64,000 bases of DNA from Parabacteroides goldsteinii DSM 19448 = WAL 12034 (GTDB lineage Bacteria; Bacteroidota; Bacteroidia; Bacteroidales; Tannerellaceae). The notes beneath the pieces are model-generated. The model was not told where the DNA came from, did not search any database, and saw only the letters and a program-made list of their open reading frames with translations. This document shows positions 41,744 to 51,484 of the stretch, one piece after another. A program made the translations under genes and the position numbers. How positions within the stretch are numbered: position 1 is the first letter of the stretch; each line of letters starts with the position of its first letter. The stretch is taken from positions 62,001-126,000 of the forward strand of contig NZ_KQ033913.1 in NCBI RefSeq assembly GCF_000969835.1. The letters run 5' to 3'.

Positions 41744-42997
41744 ATGAAAAGAGAACATCGTTTACGATATATAATCAAAGAAGGTATACTGGATACCTTT
41801 TTTATCTGGAAGGATGAATTGAAGAACGTCTTCAAGGATTCGGGAGTCATGATCTTTTTCTTCCTGGTCCCGTTCATCTATCCGCTTTTGTATGCGTTTA
41901 TCTATAATAATGAGGTGGTTCACAATGCCAAGATGGTGGTGGTGGACCAGTCGGATTCTTATCTGAGTCGCGAATATATTCGGAAGGTCGATGCAACGGC
42001 AGATGTAAAGGTTGTTGCCGTCTGTTCGGATATGGAAGAGGCAAAACGGATGATGGATGCGAAAGAAGCATACGGAATACTGTATTTCCCCAGTGAGTTC
42101 AGCAAAAATATACATAAAGGAAAGCAGGCGACGGTTTCGCTTTATTGTGATATGAGTGCTTTGTTGTTTTATAAAGCCTTCCTGTTGGCAACGACTGAAG
42201 TTTCGCTCGAGATAGGAAAAGAACTACGGGCGCAGAATAATCCGTCGTCGACGATAGAACAGGAAAAGATAACGATCAATCCTATTCCGTATGAATCGGT
42301 AGCCCTGTTCAATTCGCAGAACGGGTTTGCCAGCTTCCTTGTGCCGGCTATCCTTATTCTGGTTATCCAGCAGACGCTGATTCTGGGTATCGGTATGTTG
42401 GGAGGAACGGCACGCGAAAAGAACCGTTTCCACAGTTTGGTTCCGGTAAGCCGTCATTTTAACGGGACGTTGCGTATTGTGTTCGGCAAGTCGCTTACTT
42501 ATATATTGTTATATATAGTCGTTTGTATCTGGGCATTAGGGGTGGTTCCGAAATTATTTTCATTGCCGCAGGTGGGAGAGCCGTGGACTGTTATGTTGTT
42601 TGTTCTGCCTTATCTGTTCGCGTCCATCTTTTTGTCGATGACCTTGTCCGGTTTTATGACAAGCCGTGAGTCGCCGATGCTGGTCTTTGTCTTTACTTCG
42701 GTCATTCTGTTGTTTATCTCCGGCGTGTCCTGGCCTAAGGAGGCAATACCTCCGTTCTGGAAAGCAATCGGTTATTTGTTTCCTTCCACACCTGGAATAC
42801 AGGGATTTATCCGTATCAATACGGCAGGAGCCTCCTTGAATGAAGTAGCTCACGAATACCGTACGCTTTGGATACAGGCCGGTATCTATTTTATTACAGC
42901 TTGCATTATTTACAGGTATCAGATTATGCGTAGCCGAAAATTGATCATAAAACAATATCGATACATGAAGATGCAACGAATGTTAAGGCAAAAGTAA
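41744..42997 (+). CDS. ABC-2-type permease, second of pair
   Basis: A 417-residue paralogue of the preceding protein with the same layout: an N-terminal helix (VMIFFFLVPFIYPLLYAFIY), an extracytoplasmic domain starting KMVVVDQSDSYLSREYIRKVD, and about five C-terminal membrane helices. Two ABC-2 permeases with a HlyD adaptor and TolC channel resemble YbhFSR-like export systems, but no ATP-binding subunit is encoded beside them, so the ATPase must lie elsewhere or the mechanism differs. Confidence 0.85.
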   Translation: MKREHRLRYIIKEGILDTFFIWKDELKNVFKDSGVMIFFFLVPFIYPLLYAFIYNNEVVHNAKMVVVDQSDSYLSREYIRKVDATADVKVVAVCSDMEEAKRMMDAKEAYGILYFPSEFSKNIHKGKQATVSLYCDMSALLFYKAFLLATTEVSLEIGKELRAQNNPSSTIEQEKITINPIPYESVALFNSQNGFASFLVPAILILVIQQTLILGIGMLGGTAREKNRFHSLVPVSRHFNGTLRIVFGKSLTYILLYIVVCIWALGVVPKLFSLPQVGEPWTVMLFVLPYLFASIFLSMTLSGFMTSRESPMLVFVFTSVILLFISGVSWPKEAIPPFWKAIGYLFPSTPGIQGFIRINTAGASLNEVAHEYRTLWIQAGIYFITACIIYRYQIMRSRKLIIKQYRYMKMQRMLRQK

Positions 42998-43052
42998 TTT
43001 ATCTTTTTATTGATTTTAACGAAATAATCTTAGAATCCATCGAATATAGTCT

Positions 43053-43060
43053 TACTTTTG
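43053..43060 (+). promoter_or_regulatory. Predicted -7 element of the 43095 gene
   Basis: TACTTTTG fits TAnnTTTG and ends 34 bases before the ATG. Confidence 0.55.
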
Positions 43061-43094
43061 TACAAATTCTCAATCAAACTTAATTTTTAGTACT

Positions 43095-43961
43095 ATGCAG
43101 AACAGACGTGACTTTTTAAAGCAAGCTTCCATGTTGCTTGCGGGAGGTTTAGTTGCACCTCAGTTGTTATCTTCTTGTGCCGAAAAGAAACATATCGGTT
43201 TACAGTTATATTCTTTGAGAGACCTTGTAAAAGACGAAGGCATTCAAAAGGTGTTGGAAACAGCGTCTAAAATAGGATATACCAATCTGGAAACAGCCGG
43301 TTATGACAATGGTAAAATTTATGGTTTAGCTCCTGCTGAATTTAAGAAAATGTGTAATGACCTGGGTATGAAATGTACCAGCGCCCACCTGGGACAGGAG
43401 TTTACTAAAGAAAAGGAAGCGGAAGTAATGAGTTGGTGGGATAAGGCGATTGCCGCTCACAACGAATTAGGGGTTAAATATATGGTTCAGCCCTGGATGC
43501 CGGTAAACGATCAGACTACTTTGGATGACTTGAAGATGTATTGCGATTATTTCAATACGGTTGGTTATAAGACTGCTGCTGCCAGTATCGCATTCGGTTA
43601 TCATAACCATGCTTTCGAATTCCGTAAAATCGACGATAAGTTGATTTACGACTTCCTGTTGGATAACGTAAGTCCGAATCACGTATTCTTCCAGATGGAC
43701 GTTTATTGGGTGAAAGAAGGTGGTGCAGATCCTGTAGCCTATCTGAAATCCCGTCCGAGCCAGTTCAAGACGATCCATATTAAGGATGACATGGAAATCG
43801 GTGCCAGCGGTAAGATCGACTTTAAACCGATCTTCGACCAGATGTATGCAAATAATGTAAGAGACTGGTACGTTGAAGTGGAACAATATACAAACAATGA
43901 TCCTGTAGCCAGCTGTAAAGAAAGTTTCGACTTCCTGAACAAGGCGAATTATGTAAAGTAA
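43095..43961 (+). CDS. Exported sugar phosphate isomerase/epimerase-like protein
   Basis: The 288-residue TIM-barrel protein belongs to the xylose isomerase-like/IolE superfamily: IGLQLYSLRDLVKDEG, GYHNHAFEFRKID and FFQMDVYWVKEGGADPV carry the typical metal ligands. The N terminus NRRDFLKQASMLLAGG is a twin-arginine-type signal, and LLSSC gives a lipobox (Cys28), so it is exported folded and probably lipidated. The family often acts on ketosugars or glycoside derivatives; the substrate here is unknown. Confidence 0.85.
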   Translation: MQNRRDFLKQASMLLAGGLVAPQLLSSCAEKKHIGLQLYSLRDLVKDEGIQKVLETASKIGYTNLETAGYDNGKIYGLAPAEFKKMCNDLGMKCTSAHLGQEFTKEKEAEVMSWWDKAIAAHNELGVKYMVQPWMPVNDQTTLDDLKMYCDYFNTVGYKTAAASIAFGYHNHAFEFRKIDDKLIYDFLLDNVSPNHVFFQMDVYWVKEGGADPVAYLKSRPSQFKTIHIKDDMEIGASGKIDFKPIFDQMYANNVRDWYVEVEQYTNNDPVASCKESFDFLNKANYVK

Positions 43962-43988
43962 ACGATTATAAGATAATTATTCATGGCA

Positions 43989-44031
43989 AAAGCGATACTT
44001 ACGGTTTTCTGTAGGTATCGCTTTGTTTTTT
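43989..44031 (+). terminator. Intrinsic terminator after the isomerase-like gene
   Basis: AAAGCGATACTTAC (43989-44002) pairs with GTAGGTATCGCTTT (44011-44024), 14 positions with one G-T pair, followed by GTTTTTTT. Confidence 0.8.
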
Positions 44032-44047
44032 TATATGGAAATAGAAT

Positions 44048-44776
44048 CTATCCTATACACCTCATTATATTATCCCAGTCTTTTGCCAGGCCTGCCATAT
44101 CCGGATATAGTAAATCGGCGCCTGCATCCAATAACACTTTGTCGGGGAGGGGACCGGTATTGACTGCAATCGTGAAGATGCCTGCTGCAACACCGGCTTC
44201 GACACCCATCGGGGCGTTTTCTACGACAAATGCTTCGTTGGCATGGACTCCGGCCTTTTGCAATCCCATCAGATAAGGTTCGGGATGAGGTTTGCCATAT
44301 TTTACGTCAAAAGCCGTAACCATCTTTTCGCGGGTAAAACAGCCGGGATAGGTATGTTCCAGTTTGTTAATCAAGCTGTGCTGGCCGGAACCGGTCACGA
44401 CTAATGTTTGTAGTCCGGTCGCTTTAACGGCAGCCAGTACTTCTGCGGCGCCTGTCATTGCTTTACCATCATTATATTTATTGAAAAGTGTTGCTTTCTC
44501 TTCATATAGTTCCCGTTTTTCCTCATCGGTCGCATCACGCTGAAAGGTACGTTGGTACAATTCATTGATCGTACTGTCACCGGTACGGCCTTCAAACATG
44601 TAAAAGTCTTCCTCTTTAGCCTGGAGCTGATGATGTATCGCTGTTTCGTTCCAGGCACGGGCATGAAAACGCATGGAGTCGTATAAGACACCATCCATAT
44701 CGAAAAGTACAGCTTTAGGAGAAAGAGAATTCTGCTTAGTCCTAAGCAGATAACGGTTGATAGCTTCTTGTATCAT
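44048..44776 (-). CDS. HAD-family phosphatase, beta-phosphoglucomutase-like
   Basis: This 242-residue HAD superfamily protein has motif I VLFDMDGVLYDS, motif II VVTGSGQ, the Lys of motif III in KYGKPHPEPYLMGLQKAG and motif IV VVENAPMGVEAGVAAG. It has the four-helix cap typical of the phosphoglucomutase/phosphatase branch. The substrate is probably a sugar phosphate. Its own promoter lies upstream. Confidence 0.85.
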   Translation of the reverse strand: MIQEAINRYLLRTKQNSLSPKAVLFDMDGVLYDSMRFHARAWNETAIHHQLQAKEEDFYMFEGRTGDSTINELYQRTFQRDATDEEKRELYEEKATLFNKYNDGKAMTGAAEVLAAVKATGLQTLVVTGSGQHSLINKLEHTYPGCFTREKMVTAFDVKYGKPHPEPYLMGLQKAGVHANEAFVVENAPMGVEAGVAAGIFTIAVNTGPLPDKVLLDAGADLLYPDMAGLAKDWDNIMRCIG

Positions 44777-44802
44777 TTTATTTATATCCTTAATAATCTT
44801 TG

Positions 44803-44810
44803 CAAAGATA
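44803..44810 (-). promoter_or_regulatory. Predicted -7 element of the HAD phosphatase gene
   Basis: TATCTTTG on the minus strand lies 26 bases upstream of the ATG at 44776. Confidence 0.55.
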
Positions 44811-44845
44811 TGAATCTCCTTTAGTATAGATATCTTCTTAAAAAT

Positions 44846-44883
44846 AAAAAGGTGAAAGCAAGAACATCCACTTTCACCTTTTT
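44846..44883 (-). terminator. Intrinsic terminator of the lysS-gpsA-pgi operon
   Basis: AAAAAGGTGAAAG (44846-44858) and CTTTCACCTTTTT (44871-44883) form a perfect 13-bp stem about 22 bases after the pgi stop; on the minus strand the stem is followed by TATTTTT. Confidence 0.8.
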
Positions 44884-44905
44884 ATTTATGTCATGTAACA
44901 GGTTA

Positions 44906-46249
44906 TTACAATCGTGCGCGGATTGCTTCGCTTTCTTTTTCATATCCGGGCTTGTTCAGCAGCGCGAACATGTTCTTTTTGTATGCTTCGACACCCGGTT
45001 GGTCGAACGGATTAACGCCCAGCATATAACCACTGATTCCACAGGCTTTCTCGAAGAAGTAGAACAACTGGCCGATGTAATAAGCATTTACTTCCGGCAT
45101 CGTGATTTTGATGTTTGGAACACCACCGTCTACGTGTGCCAGCTGAGTACCCAGTTCTGCCATCTTATTTACTTCGTCTACACGTTTCCCGGCAAGGAAG
45201 TTCAGGCCGTCCAGATTGGCTTCGTCTGTCGGGACTTCTACTTTGTGTGAAGGAGTTTCAACAGAGATGACTGTTTCGAAGATGATGCGTTCGCCTTCCT
45301 GAATCCATTGGCCCATTGAGTGAAGGTCGGTTGTCAGGTCGACAGAAGCCGGGAAAATACCTTTTCCGTCTTTACCTTCGCTTTCGCCGTACAGCTGTTT
45401 CCACCATTCACCAATGTAATGAAGTTTCGGATGGAAGTTGGCAAGGATTTCAATCTTCTTGCCGCTTTTATATAATTCGTTGCGGGTTGCAGCATAGATA
45501 GCCGACAGGTTTTCATTGAAAGGAACTTCAATGCCTGTAGCCTTCTCCATAGATACGGCACCAGCAACCAGGTCGCGGATACTGATACCTGCCACTGCGA
45601 TAGGCAGTAAACCGACCGGAGTCAGTACGGAGAAACGTCCGCCTACATTATCAGGAATGATAAATGTCTTGTAACCTTCCTGGTCTGCCAATGTGCGAAG
45701 GGCACCTCTTTTGGCATCAGTAATGGCAACAATACGATGTTTTGCTTCTTCCTTGCCGACTGCGTCTTCCAGTTGCTTCTTCAGCATACGGAATGCCAGG
45801 GCAGGCTCTGTTGTTGTTCCCGATTTGGATATGTTAATCAGACCGAATTGTTTACCTTTCAGTATTTCACACAGCTCATACAGATAATCTTCACCGATAT
45901 TCTGTCCGGCATAGAGAACAACCGGGTTCTTACGGTCAGACTGCAACCAGTCGAAACTGTTGTTCAATGCTTCGACAACGGCTTTTGTGCCGAGATAGCT
46001 TCCGCCGATACCGATGGCAACGACAACTTCACATTTAGAACGAAGCACGTTGGCCGTGTTCTCGATGTCTGTTAATTCAGCATCCGTGATAGAAGAGGGG
46101 AGATGTAACCAACCCAGAAAATCGTTACCAGCTCCGTTTCCGTTATGTAAAGTGGCAATACATTCGTTTGCCTTGGCTTCCTGTGCGTAAACCTGTTCTT
46201 TTGTAACAACGCCCAGTGCTTTGTCAATGTTAATACTGATGTTTTTCAT
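44906..46249 (-). CDS. pgi: Glucose-6-phosphate isomerase
   Basis: The 447-residue protein is a bacterial-type phosphoglucose isomerase with the sugar-isomerase fold: [37 protein letters not shown], and the C-terminal [19 protein letters not shown] signature with the catalytic Lys. It interconverts glucose-6-phosphate and fructose-6-phosphate in glycolysis. It follows gpsA by two bases. Confidence 0.95.
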   Translation of the reverse strand: MKNISINIDKALGVVTKEQVYAQEAKANECIATLHNGNGAGNDFLGWLHLPSSITDAELTDIENTANVLRSKCEVVVAIGIGGSYLGTKAVVEALNNSFDWLQSDRKNPVVLYAGQNIGEDYLYELCEILKGKQFGLINISKSGTTTEPALAFRMLKKQLEDAVGKEEAKHRIVAITDAKRGALRTLADQEGYKTFIIPDNVGGRFSVLTPVGLLPIAVAGISIRDLVAGAVSMEKATGIEVPFNENLSAIYAATRNELYKSGKKIEILANFHPKLHYIGEWWKQLYGESEGKDGKGIFPASVDLTTDLHSMGQWIQEGERIIFETVISVETPSHKVEVPTDEANLDGLNFLAGKRVDEVNKMAELGTQLAHVDGGVPNIKITMPEVNAYYIGQLFYFFEKACGISGYMLGVNPFDQPGVEAYKKNMFALLNKPGYEKESEAIRARL

Positions 46250-46251
46250 AC

Positions 46252-47247
46252 CTACTTAAATGTTTCTGTCAACTGCCGTATAACGGTAGTCGGCGATTTT
46301 CTTTCATATAATATATCGTATAAGGCGTCCAGAATCGGCATGTTTACCTTATACTTTTCATTTATCTCGTGGATACATTTGGTCCCGTAGTATCCTTCGG
46401 CAATCATTTCCATTTCCAGCTGGGCAATCTTGACGGAATATCCTTTTCCAATCATCGTCCCGAACGTACGGTTACGGCTGAAACGGGAATAAGCTGTCAC
46501 CAACAAGTCTCCCAGATAAACCGAGTCGGTTACGTCGCGTTCCAGGCTGTGTACGGAATTGAGGAAATTACGCATTTCTTCGATTGCGTTACAGATGAAT
46601 ACTGCCAGGAAGTTGTCTCCATATTTCATCCCGTGACAGATACCGGCAACAATCGCATATACATTCTTTAAAACAGAAGCATATTCTATTCCTCTAACAT
46701 CTTTACAACAATAGTTGTTCAGATATTGATTCTGGAATACATGGGCGACGGCACGTGCATTGTCGATATTGGAACAGGCTAATGTAATATAGGAAAGACG
46801 TTCGAGCGCAATCTCTTCCGCATGACACGGACCGCCGATTACTGCGATGTTTTCCATAGGTACATTATAATATTCCGTGAAATAGTCGGCAATCAGCATG
46901 TTCTCGTCCGGTACAATCCCCTTGATGGCCGAGATGATGAATTTATCATTCAGCGGGGTTGTCACCTTCATTAAATGTTGTTTCAGGAACGGAGATGGAG
47001 TCGCGAAGATTAGCGTATCGGAATCGTTAATCGCATCGTTAATATCCGTGTAGAATTTTATTTTGTCCGTGTCGAACTTTACGGCAGACAGATAACTGGG
47101 GTTATGTCCTGTCTTTAAAAAGTCGTCAACCTGGTCCTGCCGGCGCATATACCAGTTAATACTATCCTGTGTAGAAAGTACAATCTTGGCTAAGGCGGTA
47201 GCCCAGCTACCACCTCCCATTATTGCAATTTTACCGGGTAATTTCAT
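46252..47247 (-). CDS. gpsA: Glycerol-3-phosphate dehydrogenase [NAD(P)+]
   Basis: The 331-residue enzyme makes sn-glycerol-3-phosphate for lipid synthesis. The Rossmann motif [36 protein letters not shown] and the catalytic-lysine region [21 protein letters not shown] are present. The frame is open upstream to 47283, but the ATG at 47247 is correct by homology and lies 12 bases after the lysS stop. Confidence 0.93.
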   Translation of the reverse strand: MKLPGKIAIMGGGSWATALAKIVLSTQDSINWYMRRQDQVDDFLKTGHNPSYLSAVKFDTDKIKFYTDINDAINDSDTLIFATPSPFLKQHLMKVTTPLNDKFIISAIKGIVPDENMLIADYFTEYYNVPMENIAVIGGPCHAEEIALERLSYITLACSNIDNARAVAHVFQNQYLNNYCCKDVRGIEYASVLKNVYAIVAGICHGMKYGDNFLAVFICNAIEEMRNFLNSVHSLERDVTDSVYLGDLLVTAYSRFSRNRTFGTMIGKGYSVKIAQLEMEMIAEGYYGTKCIHEINEKYKVNMPILDALYDILYERKSPTTVIRQLTETFK

Positions 47248-47258
47248 AGCATTCCCTT

Positions 47259-48989
47259 TTATTTGGCTGCGTTGGCAATCCATGCTTCCACTTCTTCGGC
47301 CACAGGATTTTGCAGTTCCAGCTTATACTTCTTGTTCATCTCACAAAGTTCCTGGCGCAGCTTGTTAGGGTTCACCTCTTTCAGCGTGTCGACAGTCAGA
47401 TAACCGGCTTTCTGTAATGCCGGCACCCAGGCTTCATCGATACCTAATGCTACGTATTTGTCGACAGCATCTTTCTTTACTGTTTTTTCCGGACGCATTT
47501 GCGGGAAGAACAATACTTCCTGAATAGTAGTCTGGCCGGTCATCAACATGACCAAACGGTCGATACCGATACCGATACCGGATGTAGGAGGCATACCGAA
47601 TTGCAGTGCGCGCAAGAAGTCCTGGTCGATGAACATCGCTTCGTCGTCCCCTTTTTCGCTCAACTTCAACTGATCCTTGAAACGTTCTTCCTGGTCGATC
47701 GGGTCGTTCAGCTCGCTGTAAGCGTTTGCCAACTCTTTTCCGTTCACCATCAATTCGAAACGTTCGGTCAGTCCCGGTTTGCTGCGGTGCATTTTGGTCA
47801 GCGGACTCATTTCAACCGGATAGTCGATAATGAATGTCGGTTGGATAAATGTACCTTCACAGAATTCTCCGAAGATTTCATCGATCAACTTGCCTTTACC
47901 CATTGTTTCGTCGATCTCCATCTTCAATTCTTTACAAATTGAACGGATTTCATCTTCGTTCTTGCCTTCCAGGTCGTAGCCGGTCTTTTCCTTAATGGCT
48001 TCCAGGATAGGTAAGCGACGGAAAGGAGCCTTGAAACTGATAGTCTTGCCGTCGACTACGGTTTCGCATGTACCGTTGACAGCCATACATATTTTTTCCA
48101 GCAGCTGCTCCGTGAAGCTCATCATCCAGTTGTAATCCTTATATTGGACATACAATTCCATGCAGGTAAATTCCGGGTTGTGCGTCCGGTCCATACCTTC
48201 GTTACGGAAGTTTTTCCCGATTTCGTAAACCCCTTCGAAACCGCCGACGATCAGTCTTTTCAGATACAGTTCGGTAGCGATACGCAGATAAAGGTCAATA
48301 TCTAATGAGTTATGATGCGTGATAAACGGACGTGCACTTGCACCACCGGCGATAGACTGAAGGATCGGAGTTTCTACTTCCGTATATCCGGCTTCGTCGA
48401 GTACGGCGCGCATTGTTTTGATCACTTTTGCACGTTTCATGAAAATATCCTTTACGCCATCGTTTACGATCAGGTCGATATAACGCTGACGGTAACGTAG
48501 TTCGGGATCGTTAAATCCGTCATAAGCTACACCGTCTTTGTATTTAACGATAGGCAGCGGTCTGAGTGATTTGGATAATACCGTCAATTCCTGTGCATGG
48601 ACGGAGATTTCACCCATTTGCGTACGGAATACAAAACCTTTGATTCCTACAATGTCTCCGATATCGAGCAACTTCTTGAAAACGACGTTATATAAATCTT
48701 TGTCTTCACCCGGGCAGATATCATCACGGGAAATATATACCTGTATTCTGCCTTCCGAATCCTGCAACTCCATGAATGAAGCCTTACCCATAATACGGCG
48801 GCTCATGATACGGCCTGCAATAGTTACAGGACGGGGTTCTGCATCGTCTTTAAAAGATGCCTTTATTTCTTTGGAATATGCGTTTGTTACGTACTCAGCA
48901 GCGGGATACGGTTCTATCCCCATTTGGCGCAATTGCTCCATGCTATTGCGTCTTATGATTTCCTGTTCACTCAGTTCTAATAGATTCAT
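47259..48989 (-). CDS. lysS: Lysyl-tRNA synthetase, class II
   Basis: The 576-residue enzyme has an N-terminal anticodon-binding OB fold (about 50-160, [20 protein letters not shown]) and the class II core: motif 2 [21 protein letters not shown] and motif 3 [17 protein letters not shown]-terminal extension of about 70 residues ([28 protein letters not shown]) is typical of Bacteroidales LysS. The ATG at 48989 was chosen because it gives the usual N terminus [11 protein letters not shown]. Confidence 0.96.
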   Translation of the reverse strand: MNLLELSEQEIIRRNSMEQLRQMGIEPYPAAEYVTNAYSKEIKASFKDDAEPRPVTIAGRIMSRRIMGKASFMELQDSEGRIQVYISRDDICPGEDKDLYNVVFKKLLDIGDIVGIKGFVFRTQMGEISVHAQELTVLSKSLRPLPIVKYKDGVAYDGFNDPELRYRQRYIDLIVNDGVKDIFMKRAKVIKTMRAVLDEAGYTEVETPILQSIAGGASARPFITHHNSLDIDLYLRIATELYLKRLIVGGFEGVYEIGKNFRNEGMDRTHNPEFTCMELYVQYKDYNWMMSFTEQLLEKICMAVNGTCETVVDGKTISFKAPFRRLPILEAIKEKTGYDLEGKNEDEIRSICKELKMEIDETMGKGKLIDEIFGEFCEGTFIQPTFIIDYPVEMSPLTKMHRSKPGLTERFELMVNGKELANAYSELNDPIDQEERFKDQLKLSEKGDDEAMFIDQDFLRALQFGMPPTSGIGIGIDRLVMLMTGQTTIQEVLFFPQMRPEKTVKKDAVDKYVALGIDEAWVPALQKAGYLTVDTLKEVNPNKLRQELCEMNKKYKLELQNPVAEEVEAWIANAAK

Positions 48990-49016
48990 TACGCTATTAT
49001 TTTGTATAATACGGCG

Positions 49017-49024
49017 CAAAAGTA
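49017..49024 (-). promoter_or_regulatory. Predicted -7 element of the lysS-gpsA-pgi operon
   Basis: TACTTTTG on the minus strand lies 27 bases upstream of lysS. Behind it, an inverted repeat CTCACTT/AAGTGAG (49035-49041 and 49051-49057) covers the -33 region and may be an operator or the nadD terminator stem. Confidence 0.5.
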
Positions 49025-49072
49025 CAAAATTTTTCTCACTTATAGGATAAAAGTGAGTAGTAGTTTACTTAA

Positions 49073-49672
49073 TTATATATTAGAAAAGCACTTATGGTTA
49101 CGTATTGCTTCCGGTAAGAAGAAACGTATATCTTTGCCGGCTGCCAGTGATTCGCGTATAAAAGTGGAGGATATTTCCATCAGCGGAGCATCGACTTTAC
49201 GGATGTCGGGAAGGTTGTCGGGGATGTTGATTTCGTATCCTTTACGCGGATAAATCAGGATAGGGTAGCTGGTAATTAACGTTTCCGATTCTTTCCAGCG
49301 ATTGATTGACGACCAGTTGTCGGCTCCCATTATAAAATGAAATTCGCGGTCGGGATATGTACGGTCGAGGGTACGTAAGGTGTCTATCGTGTAAGTCGGT
49401 TGGGGAAGCGTAAACTCGATATCGCTGGTACGGAATTTAGCATATCCGGCAACGGCAGCTTCGACCAGTTCGAGCCGGAGCCGGTCATCCATCAGGTCGT
49501 CGCGTTTCTTTAGCGGGTTATGAGGCGTGATAACAAACCACAGTTCGTCCAACCCCGCAAACTCACACAGCCAGTTGGCCAGGGCCAAATGACCGATGTG
49601 AACCGGGTTGAAAGAACCGGAAAAGATTCCGGTTTTCAGTTTGTTGTTTTCCTTTACCGTTGTTTCTTCCAC
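49073..49672 (-). CDS. nadD: Nicotinate-nucleotide adenylyltransferase
   Basis: The 199-residue enzyme joins nicotinate mononucleotide and ATP in NAD synthesis. It has the nucleotidyltransferase signature [18 protein letters not shown] and the C-terminal [22 protein letters not shown] (ISSTxIR motif). It overlaps the small gene upstream by 19 bases and is the last gene of the yicC-gmk operon. Confidence 0.94.
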   Translation of the reverse strand: MEETTVKENNKLKTGIFSGSFNPVHIGHLALANWLCEFAGLDELWFVITPHNPLKKRDDLMDDRLRLELVEAAVAGYAKFRTSDIEFTLPQPTYTIDTLRTLDRTYPDREFHFIMGADNWSSINRWKESETLITSYPILIYPRKGYEINIPDNLPDIRKVDAPLMEISSTFIRESLAAGKDIRFFLPEAIRNHKCFSNI

Positions 49673-49833
49673 ATTATAAAGTTGAATGCCTGTACGCCGA
49701 ATACGAGTCCGGTTGCAAATGCAATGAGATATTCTTTATAAATGAGGCCTGCAATGCAGGTTCCCAATGCCGCGATTCCGGTCAGTGCGAAAATATATCC
49801 CCATTTACGTGATAATTGTCTGTTGTTATTCAT
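49654..49833 (-). CDS. Small membrane protein between gmk and nadD
   Basis: A 59-codon frame encodes [20 protein letters not shown], then a helical hairpin with two hydrophobic segments (about residues 13-31 and 35-54) and a basic end WKKQR. Its ATG overlaps the gmk stop as ATGA, and its stop lies 19 bases inside nadD, so it is locked into the operon by coupling on both sides. I do not recognise a named family; similar short proteins may be overlooked in relatives because of length. Confidence 0.65.
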   Translation of the reverse strand: MNNNRQLSRKWGYIFALTGIAALGTCIAGLIYKEYLIAFATGLVFGVQAFNFIMWKKQR

Positions 49834-50399
49834 TCTTTAGACAGAAAATCTTTTATAACTTCCACTGCTTCGGCCTGTGCTGTCGCAAGGTCGTCGTTTA
49901 CGATGCAGACATCGAAATGAGGAATAAATCCCAGTTCGAATTCCGCTTTTGCGATACGGCTGTCGATCACTTCGGGAGCATCCGTGCCACGACCTTCCAG
50001 ACGTTCACGCAGATGGGCGATGCTGGGCGGCTGGATAAATACTGAAAGAGCACGGTCACCATAAAACTTTTTGATGTTGCATCCGCCGACAACGTCCACA
50101 TCGAATATAACGTTGTTGCCTTCGTTCAGTTGGCGTTCCACTTCACTTTTCAATGTGCCGTAGTATTTATCGGTATATACTTCCTCATATTCCAAAAAAT
50201 CACCGGCAGCGATACGGGCCCGGAATTCGTCGGGAGTCAGGAAATAATATTCCACACCGTTCTGTTCTGTTCCGCGCGGTGCACGGCTTGTTGCCGAGAT
50301 AGAGAAATGCAGGTTCAGGTTCTGTTTTAGCAGATGGTTGATGATGGTTGATTTACCTGAGCCTGACGGGGCGGAGAATATAATTAATTTACCAGCCAT
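49830..50399 (-). CDS. gmk: Guanylate kinase
   Basis: The 189-residue enzyme phosphorylates GMP to GDP. It has the P-loop FSAPSGSGKSTI (about 8-19), the GMP-binding SATSRAPRGTEQNGVEYYFLT and EYEEVYTDKYYGT segments, and DVDVVGGCNIKK. It starts one base after the yicC stop. Confidence 0.96.
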   Translation of the reverse strand: MAGKLIIFSAPSGSGKSTIINHLLKQNLNLHFSISATSRAPRGTEQNGVEYYFLTPDEFRARIAAGDFLEYEEVYTDKYYGTLKSEVERQLNEGNNVIFDVDVVGGCNIKKFYGDRALSVFIQPPSIAHLRERLEGRGTDAPEVIDSRIAKAEFELGFIPHFDVCIVNDDLATAQAEAVEVIKDFLSKE

Positions 50400-50400
50400 A

Positions 50401-51273
50401 TTATAATACGTTTAGTACCTGTTCCTTGATTTGTTCCAGTTCGTCTTTCATCTGAACGACAATTTTCTGCATTTCCGCATGGTTGCTTTTCGAACCGAGC
50501 GTGTTGATTTCGCGGCCCATTTCCTGAGCGATGAAACCGAGCTTTTTGCCTTGTCCGTGTCCGTCTTTCATCGTGCTGATGAAATATTTCAGATGGTTGT
50601 CGAGGCGGTTCTTTTCTTCGTTCACATCCAGTTTTTCGATGTAATAGATCATTTCCTGCTCGAAGCGGTTCTTGTCGTAATCCTGGTTGGCTACCTTTTC
50701 GAGGTTATCCATGATACGGGCTTTGATCTTTTCGATGCGTTCGCCTTCATATTCTTCCACTTCGGTCAGCAGGCGGGCGATATTACCGATTTTGTCTTCA
50801 AATAACTTTTGCAGCATGGCGCCTTCCTGGATGCGGAAGTCACAAAGATGTTTGATGGCTCCCTTTACCGCATTGAAAACAACTTCCCATTCGCTTTCGT
50901 CTACTTCTACAATTTCAGATTTGATAACGTCCGGCATTTTTAGTAATGTCTGGAACCAGTCAGCCGGAAGTGCAATATTCAGTTTTTCTGCAATATCCTT
51001 AACCTGGCTGTAATAACTTTCAAAAGCGGTAAGGTTGATCTGGGTAGGAGTATCTTTTCCTATATATTCGATATAAATGCTGAAATCGACCTTACCCCGT
51101 TCAAGCGACTGAAGCAGCTGGCTACGGATTTGCATTTCCTTATCTTTGTAGATAGAAGGGATGCGGGTTGATAAATCCAGTTGTTTGCTGTTGAGTGCTT
51201 TTATTTCTACGGTTACCTTTTTTGAAGGAAGTTCGGCTGTAACCTTACCGAATCCAGTCATTGATTGTATCAT
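50401..51273 (-). CDS. YicC/YloC-family endoribonuclease
   Basis: The 290-residue protein begins MIQSMTGFGKVTAEL and ends GREINTLGSKSNHAEMQKIVVQMKDELEQIKEQVLNVL, both diagnostic of the YicC family, which includes an RNase involved in RNA turnover. It heads the operon with gmk and nadD. Confidence 0.9.
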   Translation of the reverse strand: MIQSMTGFGKVTAELPSKKVTVEIKALNSKQLDLSTRIPSIYKDKEMQIRSQLLQSLERGKVDFSIYIEYIGKDTPTQINLTAFESYYSQVKDIAEKLNIALPADWFQTLLKMPDVIKSEIVEVDESEWEVVFNAVKGAIKHLCDFRIQEGAMLQKLFEDKIGNIARLLTEVEEYEGERIEKIKARIMDNLEKVANQDYDKNRFEQEMIYYIEKLDVNEEKNRLDNHLKYFISTMKDGHGQGKKLGFIAQEMGREINTLGSKSNHAEMQKIVVQMKDELEQIKEQVLNVL

Positions 51274-51290
51274 TGTTCTAAAAATTTGTG

Positions 51291-51298
51291 CAAAGATA
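51291..51298 (-). promoter_or_regulatory. Predicted -7 element of the yicC-gmk-nadD operon
   Basis: TATCTTTG on the minus strand lies 17 bases upstream of the yicC ATG. Confidence 0.55.
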
Positions 51299-51311
51299 GC
51301 TTATTCAGTTG

Positions 51312-51483
51312 ATAGTTGACAGTTGACAGTTGATAATTCTTCGTCCTGATAGAGAAAAAGTTCGTTATTTTCTCATTCGTATAAAGACGTTTTTGTACTT
51401 TTGCGACCAATTAATCCGGTTGATGAACAGCGGAGTTCTATTGAAAAATATCTGTCACTTGTCAACCGTCAACTGTCAACTAT
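51312..51483. repeat. 16-bp inverted repeat flanking the tsaB promoter
   Basis: ATAGTTGACAGTTGAC (51312-51327) and its exact complement (51468-51483) face each other 140 bp apart; the right arm ends one base before the tsaB ATG. Both arms extend as runs of GTTGACA-like words. The tsaB -7 box lies between them. A related element is at 54373-54454. Confidence 0.6.
51396..51403 (+). promoter_or_regulatory. Predicted -7 element of the tsaB promoter
   Basis: TACTTTTG fits TAnnTTTG and leaves a leader of about 75 nt that includes the right arm of the inverted repeat. Confidence 0.55.
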
Positions 51484-51484
51484 T

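Noticed and set aside
51312..51483. Phase-variable promoter of tsaB
   Set aside because: tsaB is expected to be essential in most bacteria and the arms belong to a dispersed repeat type, so a shut-off switch is unlikely; kept only as a check in the findings.
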